Assembly (NCBI GenBank): GCA_006503535.1
Contig: QYRS01000011.1
Span: forward strand, 1,860,001-1,924,000
Direction of reading: 5' to 3'
Length of the DNA stretch: 64,000 nt
DNA from: Arthrinium phaeospermum
Lineage: Eukaryota > Ascomycota > Sordariomycetes > Amphisphaeriales > Apiosporaceae
In this document: positions 10,999 through 22,995 of the stretch, in pieces
How the letters are laid out: each line of letters starts with the position of its first letter
Numbering within the stretch: the first letter of the stretch is position 1
The notes under the pieces: generated by a model
Database searches by the model: none
Told to the model about the DNA's origin: nothing
What the model saw: the letters and a program-made list of their open reading frames with translations, nothing else
Made by a program: the position numbers and the translations under genes

Positions 10999-12794
10999 TT
11001 AAACCTGCATATTCTCCAAATGCTCATCCTTGCTCAACCTCCGCACCCCAAGCTTCTTCCGGTCCTCAGCCAGCGACTTGGCAAACTTGCTGCGGTCGCG
11101 GATGACGGGGCCCTTCCAGTAAAACACGTAGATGGGCACGACGACAATGACACTGAGCCCCGCCAGGATGGTGCTCGCGTACTCGACCGGGTAGCCGCCG
11201 ATGTTGGTGTACATGGGCGTCGCGTACATGGCCGAGATGCCGGCCAGGAAGTCGCGCGCGAACGCGTTGCCGCCGCACGCCGACGCCGAGTAGACGCCGT
11301 ACGCCGCGATCATGTAGTCGACCGACGAGAAGTAGATGGCGTAGTTGGCGATGCCGACGAGCGCCGAGAAGATCATGGGCGCGATCCAGTGCACGCGCGG
11401 CGGGCCCAGCGACGTCCACGCGAACCCGATCAAACCAATCGGCTCCAGCGGCGCCAGCCACAGCAGCACCTTGAGCCGGCGCTCGGGCAGGAAGCAGTCG
11501 TCGCCCTTGCGCTTGCGGATCGTGTCGTCGCGCCAGAAGCACGGCAGGTACATGAGGTAGGCGATGAAGTAGGCGGCGTTGATGGGGATGAAGGCCCAGG
11601 CCTGCGCGAGGATGCCGAAGTCCCACTTGGTGTAGACCTCGGGGAAGGACTCGAGGAAGGTGAAGATGAGAGCGTCGGAGAAGCCCGACAGCAGCGACAG
11701 GCAGAGCACAATGGGCTCGCGGATGAACATTTCGAACGGTCGGATCCACACGATGCCCGCCTCTTTCAGCGAGATGCGCGGCTTCTTCAGTTCGTTGGGG
11801 CCGTAGATGTTGGGGTCCTGGCCAGTCTTCCGGCGGCGCTTGGCTTCCCGGTCGAGAAGGATCGTCGAGCGGCTTTCGGGCATGAAGAGGAAAACGGCCT
11901 GGACGGCACCGCCGAAGATGAGCATGATCCAGAAGAACCAAGGCCATGTTAAGACTGCATCGAGAGTGTAAGCGATGGATGGGCATGTGGTCGGACAGGA
12001 GAGGGATACTTACATCTCTGAATAGGTCCGCCGATGATGCCGCCAATACTCGTGCCAATACAAGACGACAGCACGATGAAAGCCAACGGCCACTGCTGTT
12101 CTTGCGGCGTGTATAGATCGGCAATCAGACCGAGAGTAACACTACCACCAGCGGTAGACAATCCACCCTACGCGAATAAGTCAGTCAGTATCACAGGCGC
12201 GTAACAAGCAAACAGTCGAGAGAATGCCAGAAAGCAGCGACTTACGAGAGCGCGGCAGACGACAATGGTGCCCCAATTGGGCGCCAAAGCGCAGGGAATC
12301 TGCCAAATGTTGATGAGCAGCATGGAGAGCTGGAGGATCGGCCAGCGTCCAAACTCCTCACTCCAGGGCGCCCAGAGCTCGCAGCCGAACGAGTAGAGGA
12401 CCAGATAGATCATCTGGCCGACGCGGATGCCCTGCTCGTTGATGCCGAACTCGGCCGACAGGGGCTTGATGGCGCTGGGGAAGACCGAGGTGTTGTAGTT
12501 CATGGAGATCTGGATGCCGGCGACGGCGCTGAGGTACATCCACTTCTTCCACGTCGGCCAGGCGTACGCGAGGATCTCGGGGCAGTCGACCTCCCTCAGC
12601 TCCCGCCGGCCCTGGGCGTCTGGCGGCCCGCCATGCTCGCTGCCGCTGCCGTCGCCGTCGACGCCGCCCTCGACCTTGTCTTCGATCTGGGCCTCCTCGG
12701 AGCTCGAGGTCCCGGGGTCCTGGTCCGGGCGTCCGATCTCATCCTTCTCGACGTCGATGGGATTGCGGTCGTGGTCTGGGGTGGTGGAATGCAT
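10999..12794 (-). CDS. MFS transporter (DHA1 drug/polyamine type)
   Basis: Three exons, 12794-12246, 12167-12014 and 11954-10999, encode 552 residues. The start was set at the ATG of MHSTTPDHDRNPIDVEKDE, because the longer open frame upstream (from 12947) is Arg-rich and lacks family likeness. A polar, acidic cytosolic N-terminus of about 90 residues is followed by roughly twelve hydrophobic segments. The stretches GGLSTAGGSVTLGLIADLYT, the central cytosolic loop (LLDREAKRRRKTGQDPNIYG) and SASACGGNAFARDFLAGIS fit the fungal DHA1 proton-antiporter family, which includes multidrug and polyamine exporters. It is an integral plasma- or vacuolar-membrane protein by family; the substrate cannot be read from the sequence. 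Both introns have GTAAGT donors. Confidence 0.93.
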
Positions 12795-14155
12795 GGCTGA
12801 GATGCGCTGGAAAAGAGAGACGAACGGCCATCGTTGTGAAGGGCGGCGTCGCGGTGATTTATCCTCATTGGAATCCCACCACCAAAGAGTGTGTCGACGG
12901 CGATCTGGGTCCCTTCTCAGTCGCCTACTCCACCGAGTGGTTTCCACACAATATGAAAAATTGAACCCGCAATACGGGCCGAGTACTACCTACGGCCTGA
13001 TCCACTATCAAGACTACCTCCAGACATCACGATTGACGATTCGTGACCGGACACGCAACCGCCGACCATGGCATTTGTCGAGCTGCCGAGCCAGCCCTAG
13101 GTAAGTGCGCAGGAATCATCGCTCGCGCAACGCGGCGCGCCTTGATTCTGGGATGCCATGAATCGCATTGTCGATGCCGCCGATGGCGGTCCATGATTGT
13201 TGTTTCACGTCGTCGTCCATCCAAGCATTTACCTCCATGTCCGCAGGCAAAAACAAAACCGGATAAGCTTTTCTCGGGCGGGCGTCCGCGCCATGACAAT
13301 TGACGTGCCTGCCAAACTAGCGAATGCGGCTCTGCTTGGCACACTTCACTCTTCACAGCACGGATGACGACGACGGGTCGCGATTAGGAATTTTGATAGA
13401 TCGTCGTCGGGTGACGTTAGATCGTCAGGCCCTGACGTCAAGCTTGGACGGAATTGCGGGGTTTTCGGCGGGCCGCCTGCGCAAAACTATTGACTTGCCC
13501 GACAAGTGGGGATGGGCGTCCCGGGGATAAAGATGGATAACGAAGAAAAAGAAGAAAAAACGACACGCGCCGGCTCATCGAGATGGTCTCGATGGTGTGG
13601 CCATGGAGTCGTGGTTCAATCTATGTAATATTGCTTTCAACCTCCCCCAACCTGACCGCCTCCGCGTCGGACTCCCCGCTCTCGATCTAGACGAATCTGT
13701 TGTATAAGTGCCGAAGGTGTCGCCCGTTCGACCATTTTTTCTTAATCACGTAAGATTTCGCCCATTATCATGTGTTCACCAAGCACCCTGCTTTGCCCGA
13801 GCCTGCGCGATGATGATTTTGCTACTACCGACTACTTGACTCGAACCTGGGGCTCGGGCAGATTCGGGAGGGGTCTCACCTGGAGGAAGCACCTCCACCT
13901 CATCGTTTCGCAGCTGCCCATCCGCATGCGGTTGTGTCGGCCGCCGTTGGGCCTCGCCAAGGTGAAGGAGATTGATAGAGGGGCGCTGGACGTCCCTGCA
14001 CCGGGACAAGAAAGAGGAATAATAAGGATAAGCCGTCATCATCGTCATTCGTGTAACACTATCCGCAACCACCGCGTGGACCGCAACCGTTGCCCCTGGA
14101 TCCAACTCCTAACCGGCGCTAAACCTGACATATTAACCCACTGCCCACTGCTGGC
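12795..14155. other. Intergenic upstream of MFS gene
   Basis: No gene is seen. At 13375-13440 there is a cluster of GTCGTC/ATCGTC repeats, a TGACGTTA half-match and a perfect TGACGTCA at 13433-13440. This may be regulatory DNA for the minus-strand transporter gene, though it lies about 640 nt before its ATG. Confidence 0.4.
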
Positions 14156-16756
14156 TCAACCGTCTGCTAGACTGATGTCTATCGTCCATACAGATTCAGC
14201 AACCACCGCCTCCTCCGCCTCCACAACCACCACCTCCCCCTCCACCGCCGCCTCCACAGGCTCCTCCACTACCAGTAGAAATTCCGGCTCCTCCTCCTGC
14301 GCTGCAGCCCCCTCCTGCTCCCCCGGCTCCTGCTCCTCCGCAGCTTCCCATCGCGCTCCCACCGCAGCCCCTGACCCTCCGCAACCGCCGGCGCCGGCCC
14401 CACCACAGGCACCAGCAGCTGCACCTCCCCCACATGTCCCTCCGGCACAGGCACCGACATGTCCGGACCCGGCGGATACCTGGCACGGGTCTGCGCCGCC
14501 GTAGTACATACCCGGAGTGTAGTAGACTGGGCCGATGAACGGGCCGTACATCAAATAGGGGTAGCCCCAGGCGTAGTAATACTGGTCTCGCGGCGGTATG
14601 TCCCGCCCCTTCTTCTGGGCACGCTTCTGTGCCTTCTTGTAGCCTTCTTCAAGACGCAAGAGTTGCGCGTCGTGTATCCTTTGTAGGACTTTGGCTTTCC
14701 GGGGGTCCGCATCGTGAAACTTGACCGCATTGTGCGACGAGATGTGAGCCGACTGGTCGGGTGGGCAGAGCTTGGCTGCGCCGTTCTTGTGGAAGCCTTC
14801 AGTAACTATGCAAGAAGAGTCAGATGAGAAACTCGAAGACATGGAGCGGACGCTAGAGCGACAAATGGCACTTACTCTTTTCGTTAATAGAGAGGCCAAA
14901 GAGCCTGCCAACGGAAGAGATGTGCGACGCGCGAATGCTCTCGCAATACCAGCACGTGCATTCGCTGTAGACTTCACCGAAAGTCTCCTGGTACACCTTG
15001 CTCGTCCATTCGAACGATGTCGTGAGCTTGGTCTCATTGATCTTGTCGTCGTGGTCAACGAGCTTGTCAGTCTTCTCGTTCGTGAAGTCGTAGTACGCAC
15101 GCGGGCTCAGCTGGTGAGTGTGCCACGCTAGGTCAACATCCAACGTCGGTACGGCAACATGGCCAGGGTTCTTGGCCAAGATGTCCATGAAGCGATGGTA
15201 CTTGGTGATGAGGCGGGCCATCGTCTCCTTAGCCGCTGGGCTATGCAGCCAGTCGATCTGGCAATGTGGGTTAGCTAAGGGCGAACAGTGCATACGTAAC
15301 GCAGCGGCACACACCTTCTGCATCTTCTCAGAAAAGATGCCTTGTCGCAATACTGCACCTCCCAACTCCAGGGCAAAAGGGGTAAAGTTACCCCAGTACC
15401 GCGACATCATCTTGCGCACGGTGATTCGGGATCGGCCATTCAGGTTGACGTTGAACTTCTGGCGCGTGGACTTGACGTCCTCAACGGCTCGTAGAACCCG
15501 CTGGTTCTTCATAGAGTCTTCGATCATCTGGCGCACGTCTTCCAGAGACGGCGTATCGAGGCGGCTGATGATGACATGAGCCTTGGTGAGTTCGAGTACC
15601 TTGCTCCGCAGATGCATCTTGATGAGACGGTTCGCGAACGTCTGGTCGTCGATTGCGCGCATGGCATTGACGAGGTCCGGATCGGGCTTTCCATTCCTGT
15701 AATCCAGAAAGGTTCCAGGCATGGGCTGGCTCTGGGCCAGAAGCAACTGGGTATCCTTGACAAACTTGGCCAGTTCGAGGTATTCTCTGGTCATCCTGGT
15801 GCCGCAACTGTGGCAGATGTAGGCGAACAGGCCATCGCCGTATCCTTCACCCTTGAGGTCCAATTGCGGGCTTTTGGCGTCTTCGGTCATACTACAAGTC
15901 GTCCAGGGGATTTCGTGAACTGTGCTACACGAAGGGCATTTGAGTGACTTGGTGATGGAGTCCTCGGCGTTGCTCCACCTTCTGCCCGTCAGGTTTTCCC
16001 AGGCTTCGATGCTTTCGCCGCTCGGGTTGTAGTTGAAGCTAGTGTCAATGGCCTCGTTCACCAGGTCCCAAGGCATGCCGGCATTCCAGAGGTCCTTCAG
16101 GCCGGTGCGCATACAGTCTTCGAGGTAGTCCCGGGGGTTAAGCATATGGCTGTGCCACACCATCAACACATCTGTATGGGTCAGACACATTTCCTCTAGG
16201 CGGGGTCGCCAAGATCTGATTGGGCGTGCTTACCGATGGGTGGTAGGCAGTGCAGCTGCTGCGGAGAGTCGCACTCGACAAACCCAGCGAATTTGGGAGA
16301 GTTTTCGACGAGGTCCTGCTCGCGCAAAGGTTCGGCGGGGAAGGTATTCCACCAGGCTTCATAACGGTCCACAGCGCGGGCCAGATAGAGAGCCCATCGT
16401 TTCTCCCTGAGCATGGCAAGCAGCCTTTCGGGTTTCTCGCCTTCATTGCCGTCGACCCGCACATTAGGCGCGAGAGCCCGCGAATTGTAGATTTGCCACA
16501 AGCCGTCGGTGTAGCCCACATCCTCTTTGAGGCTCTGAAAGCTATGTAGCAGCTTCAAGTGGGCCAGGCACGTATCCTGGGTGACAGTGGTAGAGACGGG
16601 GGCTAGATCGAGCGACGAGAATGCGGCGTTCAGTTCACCTATGGTCTCTGGCGAAAGGGCCGGGGAACTGTAAGCGGGTGGAGCATCGTGCCGCGGATGC
16701 TGGACCGCTGGTGCTGATGAAGATGCACCCGCATCGAACTCTTTAGCGCCGCCCAT
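14156..16756 (-). CDS. DUF1399 / glycine-rich domain protein (GRDP-like)
   Basis: Four exons: 16756-16234, 16171-15315, 15257-14876 and 14805-14156 (803 residues as read). The second intron (15258-15314, GTGTGT...GCTAAC...CAG) is 57 nt without an in-frame stop; removing it joins SEKMQK to IDWLHSPAAKET, which suits the family. Two HxH-type motifs mark the DUF1399 repeats: DVLMVWHSHMLNPRDYLED and DVDLAWHTHQLSPRAYYDF. Two CxxC pairs (LKCPSCSTVHE and YICHSCGTRM) suggest a metal site. The tail is Gly/Cys-rich. The frame as read turns into a Glu/Val-rich end stopping at 14156, whereas a +1 frame continues as pure Gly/Cys and stops at 14196; see findings. Family members are fungal and plant proteins, some linked to development and stress. 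The exact role is unknown. Confidence 0.9.
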
Positions 16757-17746
16757 GGCGTAGAACCACCAAACGTTCAGTAGCAAGTAGGGCTTCAAAC
16801 GACAATCGCAAGTGCTGTATTGGGCGTTTAGCAAGAGGATGGTGGTACAGGTAAAGTATCTAAGTGAGTGCGAAAGACGCTGACGCGACCGAGCGATCTA
16901 ATAAGATTGCCCAGGCTGTCAGCATCTACTTGGGGTTGCCGTCATTTTAAATACTGAGGCTAGGCAAGTGCCAGCATTCGTGTCGTCTGCAATAGGACTT
17001 GGAAGCCTTCTAGGCGTTCCATGGGATTGCCAATCTGGTCATAGTCGCGCAGGACAGGCAGGTGCTACCGATCCATCATTGGCCCGGAATACGGGCAACA
17101 CGAAGAGACAGACAGGTGGGCTTAGATGAGTGGTGGCACAGTGGTGCTGTCACCTGCTGTTGAACGTCATAAGGCGGACTCTGGGCGGACTAGTGGGCTG
17201 AAACAAACAGTAAGATGCCCAGATTAGCACGGGAAGCTCCCAATCTACCCGAGGCGAAATGGGCGCCTGCCTAACCGGTATTGACCAAGATCGGTCTGTC
17301 TCAGCTGCGGCCCAGCTAGCTTAGGGGCCTTTTGCCGGGCCACTTTCGCCGAAGCCACATATGGCATGTTGACAAACACTTCGAGTGATCATCACGATCT
17401 TTTCCCCCAAATGTCATGATTCCAGCAAGAAACGGAGTTGATATTCGCAAGCGACTACTTGACTTAGATGTCTTCCCCGGGAAAAGAAAGTAGTAGAGTC
17501 GGAGTAGAGGTGGGGGAGGCAGGATGCTGGATCTCGTTCCGTGCCTGCTAATCAAATAAACGTGCGGGGCTTTTTACTACGCTACGGCGGTTAGGGACTG
17601 CTGGAGAGATCCTTGCAAGTGGAACACAACCAGCAACCTAGCACTTTAGATCAATTGCACGAGATCAAGATGTGTTTTAATGATTTTCAAATTATTACAA
17701 TGTGGTAGAATGGCCTTGATAAATTTGCCAGAATACCTCCTTGCTT

Positions 17747-17779
<33 letters not shown>

Positions 17780-18047
17780 CACAAATGAAATCCTCCAACA
17801 CCTGCCATTCCAGCCATAGAGTCCCGACAGCCGTTGTTACTTTGGGCAGAAAAAAACCTCGAAGGTGACAAACTCCCCACGACTGCCGACCCAATAATCA
17901 CATAACCAATGCCCACAACATCCATGCCAACCTTATCTCTAACCAGAGATCTCCATCCGCCCCCAGAACGATACGCCGTCGTTCTCTCTCTCCCCTCTCT
18001 CTCCCTCTCTCTCCCTCTCTCTACCACCCTGGTAGATCCAGTCCCGC
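16757..18047. other. Intergenic with GA and CT microsatellites
   Basis: No gene is seen. An (AG)n tract spans about 17747-17774, and a CTCTC-rich pyrimidine run spans about 17976-18022, just past the stop of the acidic-protein gene. Confidence 0.6.
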
Positions 18048-20345
18048 CTAATTGACCGGCACCACATTGCCTCCAGAAAGAGTTGCTTTCAAGTACCTTC
18101 TTCTCGTGCCCTCGATCATGGCGTTCCAGAGCGGCCTGTATGGCTGCCGCCGAGCACCCTGAAGAAAGCGGCGGAGTCCCTCCTCATCAAGAAGGGGGCG
18201 CTCTGGAAGTTGTCCGGGCTCAGATGCTGGCACTGCTGGTGATGATGGTGGGTTCAGGATCGTTGCTATGGCCATGCGCCGGTCACGTTGCAATGCCGGT
18301 GCTGTGAATGCTGGTCCAAAGGGCACGCCGCGTCGCAATGCCGGACGCACTGGTACTGGTGCGAGTGCTGGCGAGGATGCCTGTGGTGCAGCAGGCCGTT
18401 GGATAGGTGGCTGGAGTTGCTGGCCCATCAAGACGGGCGAAGCAGGCGGGTGGAGGGCCTCATGCCGGGACTGAAAGCCGAAGAGACGATGATCTGGAGG
18501 GCAGGGCTGGCGGATGGGCAGCCATGGGTCATCATGATTGGGCTGTTGCTCAGTCTCTGACCCTGAGCTATCATCATCAGAAGGCTCATCGTCGTCTTCC
18601 TCGTCCTCGGATTCTGATGGTGGGGGAGTATAACCGTCATCATCATCATCGTCAGTGTCCGAGGGTTCGTCGCTGCCGTTGTTGTACCACTCCGGGATCT
18701 CATCATCCTCGCCCTCCTCGTCAGGGCAATCCTCTTGGTTTTCTTCACCTTCGTCGCCAGCAGTTGCACCGCAGCTGATAGCGTCGTAGTGGTTGTCGGA
18801 GATGATCTGGTCGACATTGTTGAGGTAGGTAGTGGTGTTAGCCAAGAACGCCTGCGGGGGACTTTGGATGTCCCAGGACCCGACGTCTTGGCCATCGAAC
18901 CACTCCGGCTCCTGGTTATCGTCGTCATCTTCGTCGTCTTCACCATGGTTGACGTTCTGTGCTTGGCGATACCAGTTGTGGGCAAAAGCTAGGTCGATCT
19001 CCTCGAGCTCGGGTGATGATGTTGCCTCAGGTTCGGATGCGGAGGCGACCATTAAATCAAGGTCATTGCGCATGTCCTCCAGGATTTCAATAACGCTGCG
19101 GACCTTGTCGATGGGGCTCAGAGGAGGCTCATCATCATCATCATCGTCGTCGTCTCCGTCAGACAATTCGTCGTCACCAAAGTACGCGGGGTCTGCCGCT
19201 ACTTCCACATCTTCGTCGTCGTCGTCGAAGAATTGCTGCTCGTGGTCATTTGGTGCCGAAGAGGAAGAATCGGACTCTGTGGTGTCGTCCCTGTACTCCA
19301 CGCCCTCCTCGTCCTCAGACTCGTCTTCGACACCAAAGTCAGAGTCGGAGTTTGGGGGCTCCTGGCGACGTTGTGCCTCAATGATCAGACGTCGGTTGTG
19401 GAACAGGACGTCCTCTCCGCCGATACTCTCGATATAGTCGAAAGCCCCGAGGAAATTGACATCCAGCGCACCACAGAGGTGAGGTTTGCCATCAGCAGAT
19501 GCGTTGAACTTCCATTCGAGTTGGCCGTCCCTGGAATAGAAGTGGGGGGTAGCTGGGCTGGGCTGATATGGCCCGTCCGCCAGTTGAGCGAGGTAGTCAC
19601 CAAAGCTAGCCTCTGACAGCAGAACAATGGCTTGCCGGGCCTGCTCCAAGGGCGAGAGCCCGTCCTTGCCTTGCATGGCCTCGGGGAAGTACTCGCGCGT
19701 TGCGTAGGGAGCGGGACGGACGTAGTCCGGGTTCGAGCTACGCTCCATGATTAGGTTGAGCCCCTCTACAATCCACCCCAGGCCGTATACGTGGTTGACG
19801 AATTCTTGTCCTCGCTGCTCGTGGGGATGGTTGACCAGGTGGGCGTAGAAGTCTGCTAGGTAGCGGAGCCAAGAGCAGGACATCTCTTTAAGACCGATGT
19901 CATAGGCCGGGACATGTGGATAGACCTTGATGGCCAATCCGTTCATGGTGCTGATGAGCTGCAGGTCCTCATTCGTGCTGGGACGCTCTCCCGGGAAAGG
20001 AGGAGGGCCAGGCACGAAAATCTGGGGACGACCAACTACAGCAGATTGATGAATGCTGGGGACCATGCCGTTGGGCATGGGCAGACCAGGTGCTGGTTGA
20101 ATGAGCTTGCCGTCAGGGAGAGCCACCAGGTAGGGAGGACGTGTTGCCATGCCGTTGGTGATATGGGCAGGCAGTCCGGCATGGGCCGGCATGGGCTGTT
20201 CGACTCGAGCAGCAGGAGGAGCTCTGCTGATGGAGTCAAGGACCTCCTGGCTGACAGGAGCCACAGTGGGAACTGAGCCTTGGATGATGCGGGAGTCGAC
20301 GTCCTCGCGGGTGATGGAGGTGGTGAAGTTGAAGTTGGCAGACAT
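18048..20345 (-). CDS. Acidic, Pro-rich orphan protein, 765 aa
   Basis: A single open frame with no intron. The start is MSANFNFTTSITREDVDSRI, the first ATG after a long leader. Residues 1-150 are Pro/Ala-rich. Residues 150-350 look folded (YDIGLKEMSCSWLRYLADFY and VYGLGWIVEGLNLIMERSSN). From about 355 to 610 there are repeated acidic runs of Asp, Glu and Ser, separated by short aromatic segments such as EPEWFDGQDVGSW and EIPEWYNNGS. The C-terminal part is Pro/Gln-rich and ends in a basic segment (RRFLQGARRQPYRPLWNAMI). No catalytic motif, signal peptide or membrane segment is seen. Long acidic tracts occur in histone chaperones and nucleolar proteins, but I do not assign a function. The unbroken frame and even codon use make it a real gene. 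Confidence 0.85.
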   Translation of the reverse strand: MSANFNFTTSITREDVDSRIIQGSVPTVAPVSQEVLDSISRAPPAARVEQPMPAHAGLPAHITNGMATRPPYLVALPDGKLIQPAPGLPMPNGMVPSIHQSAVVGRPQIFVPGPPPFPGERPSTNEDLQLISTMNGLAIKVYPHVPAYDIGLKEMSCSWLRYLADFYAHLVNHPHEQRGQEFVNHVYGLGWIVEGLNLIMERSSNPDYVRPAPYATREYFPEAMQGKDGLSPLEQARQAIVLLSEASFGDYLAQLADGPYQPSPATPHFYSRDGQLEWKFNASADGKPHLCGALDVNFLGAFDYIESIGGEDVLFHNRRLIIEAQRRQEPPNSDSDFGVEDESEDEEGVEYRDDTTESDSSSSAPNDHEQQFFDDDDEDVEVAADPAYFGDDELSDGDDDDDDDDEPPLSPIDKVRSVIEILEDMRNDLDLMVASASEPEATSSPELEEIDLAFAHNWYRQAQNVNHGEDDEDDDDNQEPEWFDGQDVGSWDIQSPPQAFLANTTTYLNNVDQIISDNHYDAISCGATAGDEGEENQEDCPDEEGEDDEIPEWYNNGSDEPSDTDDDDDDGYTPPPSESEDEEDDDEPSDDDSSGSETEQQPNHDDPWLPIRQPCPPDHRLFGFQSRHEALHPPASPVLMGQQLQPPIQRPAAPQASSPALAPVPVRPALRRGVPFGPAFTAPALQRDRRMAIATILNPPSSPAVPASEPGQLPERPLLDEEGLRRFLQGARRQPYRPLWNAMIEGTRRRYLKATLSGGNVVPVN

Positions 20346-20930
20346 GATGATGGCTGTGGTGATGGTGGTACAAAGATAATAAAGGTACGGTGGGTAAAGT
20401 GTAGCTCTGTGGTAGCCTTATAGGGAAATATTCCGAATAAGTTCTCCGAGTCTTGAGTGACGGTGAGAGTAAATGTTTCGTGTGGTTGTGAAGAAGCTGG
20501 AGTCTCTCTTTGTCAAGGAGAGAAGTAAGGTGTGTATAGTGACTGGCTTCGAGTGTCGAGTCGTAGCGGGAGCGAGAGAATTAATTGAAGAGTGTTTGCC
20601 CGGTAATGACTGTGTGGTGTTGTGTGTCTTGTACGACAGTAACGTGTGATTCGAAGACACTTGGCGAGAGTGTGCTTCGAAATAATTAAGAGTAGGTTGG
20701 ATTGACTGGTTGTGTCAAGTAGTTCGGACACTGATCAACTTCCTGAGGATCTTGAAGAGGAGGAGGAAGAAGAAGAAGAGTATTGGAAGACTTTGGATAT
20801 GTCCCAAGAAGATAATTGTGAGTGAGAGTTGTTGTGTGAGTAGTTAACTCGAAGCTTGGTCTGAAGAGCAGAGAGAAGATTGGTCTGAGGAGCAGAGAGA
20901 ATATTGGATGGAAGAGTTTACAGAAATCGA
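20346..20930 (-). promoter_or_regulatory. Probable long pyrimidine-rich 5' leader
   Basis: On the minus strand upstream of the acidic-protein ATG there is a long run rich in C and T. It includes a TCTTC tandem near 20755-20785 and an imperfect direct repeat of CTCTGCTC-TCAGACCAA near 20860-20905. This is the pattern of a fungal core promoter or leader. No transcript evidence is available. Confidence 0.4.
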
Positions 20931-22995
20931 CTTAGCCCGGGGGGAGGGGGGCTATTTGTATGTGCAGAATGAGCAAGGCGGAGAAAGGTCCCTATCAACT
21001 TGGGTTGATGTAGTTTGGGACCTTTACGGCTCAGGTCTCTATTGTTGGAATGAGTCTTTCTCCTATGACTCCCTCAATCAGCTTCTCGGGTCGCTACCAT
21101 GGTTCCTGAATGGTAATGTAGAAACTCTCGAGTTGTCTGATTGTTCAATGGGGGGAGTATAGGGGGTATAGTATGGTAGGTTTGGCACTACCCCGAAGTT
21201 TAAGGGTCAGGGCGAGGCAGCACTGTATCGGAGAAAGAGAATCTGCCATGCTGACTTTGCTGAGAGTGGGCATGAGAGTGAGAATCTGGTAGGCAGAAGG
21301 AAAAGTCTGAACCGACATACTTTGCTCTTCATGTTTTCGGAGATGCGTATCGAGGGTGTGACGGCTGTTGAGTTTGGGGGAATGGGGAAGAGTGGTGTGT
21401 GTAGTCGAGACTCAAGAGGCAGCATTACGGACAATCAGGTATAAATTAGGTCGATGTGCAATAAAATGGCAATGGTAAGGCATTGCTTCTCATTAGTAAT
21501 CGTAGGATGGTACCTCCTTCTATTTAGGCTTGCAAAGTGATATGTATTGTTGAATCTACTGTCGCTCTCCCCTTCTGAGTCCATGAATATCTCAACGTAA
21601 TTAACCGAGGGTAGGGAGGCATAACTTATACACGCTATGCGATGGTTACAAGCCATACGAAAACAAATTCGGGCCTCTGGCCCGACAGACTTGGGGGGTC
21701 AATGGCGATTGTTCTACTAAGGTTCAACGTTCTATCGGTCCCAGAGATTCGAAACTCGAGGCAGCAGGATATAGAACAATCGATTGGAGTGGAGCCCTCC
21801 CCTTTTTTTCCCCAGGGTGAAGTTGAGTCAATTGATGTAATTTTCTCAGATGCCATCAAGATTATTTCCTGCCTATGAAGCGTCAGAAGCTGTATTGGAG
21901 AAACGTTGGAAACTGCTCATTCACCGTGATAGACGAGTGCATCAAAAATTGACGACCACCCGACCGTTTCGACTGACAAAGTGACTGTCGACAGCCAGTT
22001 AGTCCATGCCGGGTGCTCTCAAACCCTAAATTTGTAAACGGAGATGGCACTGCAGCCCATACTCGGAGATGTCAATTTAGCTGGCGCTCAGTGGGTGGTG
22101 AATGTATGTAGCGAGAAATGAATTGACATCAGGGGAATTTTGAATGGTATACGACTAAAGGGGCTGTCTCCCGACGGTGATATCGCATCTGCGCGCAGCA
22201 GGCCGTCATCAATCTGGAGTGTCAGAACCAATCAGCGCAGGACGAAAGATGCACAAACCCTGGCGGCATGCAAATATAGGTAGGTGCCCAAAAGATACAT
22301 AGCGAGTGTTGTTCTCAAATAGGCCGCAAAGCACCCAGATGGCGCGCACGCATGGAGATGCAGGAACATACCTAGCGAGTGGCAGGGTTGAGTGGGTAAT
22401 CGACAGACAAATAAACCGGGCCATAAGGTGGGCAAGGGCAAAGTCGATCTAGATGATCTCAATCGCCATCTCCATCTCCACAACAGTCAGGGATGCACTT
22501 AGAGTTAGGCTTAAGCATAGGTAGGCGGCAAATAATTCCGACCCGAACCACGGAATGCAGCATTTCACCCAAATCTGGCCTTTGATTATATGTAGTCCTT
22601 GGTATCTTGATCACCCATGCCGACGCGTGGACGCAGGAGGAGGGAAACTTGGCGTAGCCCTCGAGGCCACCGGTTCGACAGTTGGCAAAGCACTGAGATG
22701 GTGTGGAAAGAAAGGGTATCATTAAGCTCGATGTAGCACGGGTAACAGATATTCGCCCAGAGTTTTGCAGCCATATGTATATCCCAAACAGCAGAGAAAT
22801 TGACCCAGCAGCATTGTGCAATCTACACGAAGAGTTCAGGTCTAGAAGCTAGCTAGTATACAGAAAACGCCGCCCAGACCTCGCCCGTCTCCTGCAAAAA
22901 AGGAGCAAACACTGTTTCCATTTCTCCCTGGTCATGGTCTCATAATAACGCTACGCACACAATCTCTCTCCGCCTGTCTAGCCAGGAAGACTCGC
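20931..22995. other. Intergenic, no gene seen
   Basis: There are short frames only. The plus-strand frame at 20908-21162 (84 codons, MEEFTEIDLARGEGGYLY) has a plausible composition but lies against the leader of the neighbouring gene and matches nothing I know. Confidence 0.5.

Noticed and set aside
10954..11952. Long plus-strand frame across the transporter gene
   Set aside because: It is the antisense of the MFS exon; the Asp/Val/Arg bias comes from GC-rich third positions on the other strand.
20908..21162. 84-codon plus-strand frame MEEFTEIDLARGEGGYLYVQ
   Set aside because: The composition is plausible but it abuts the leader of the acidic-protein gene, has no homologue I know and no splice or promoter support.
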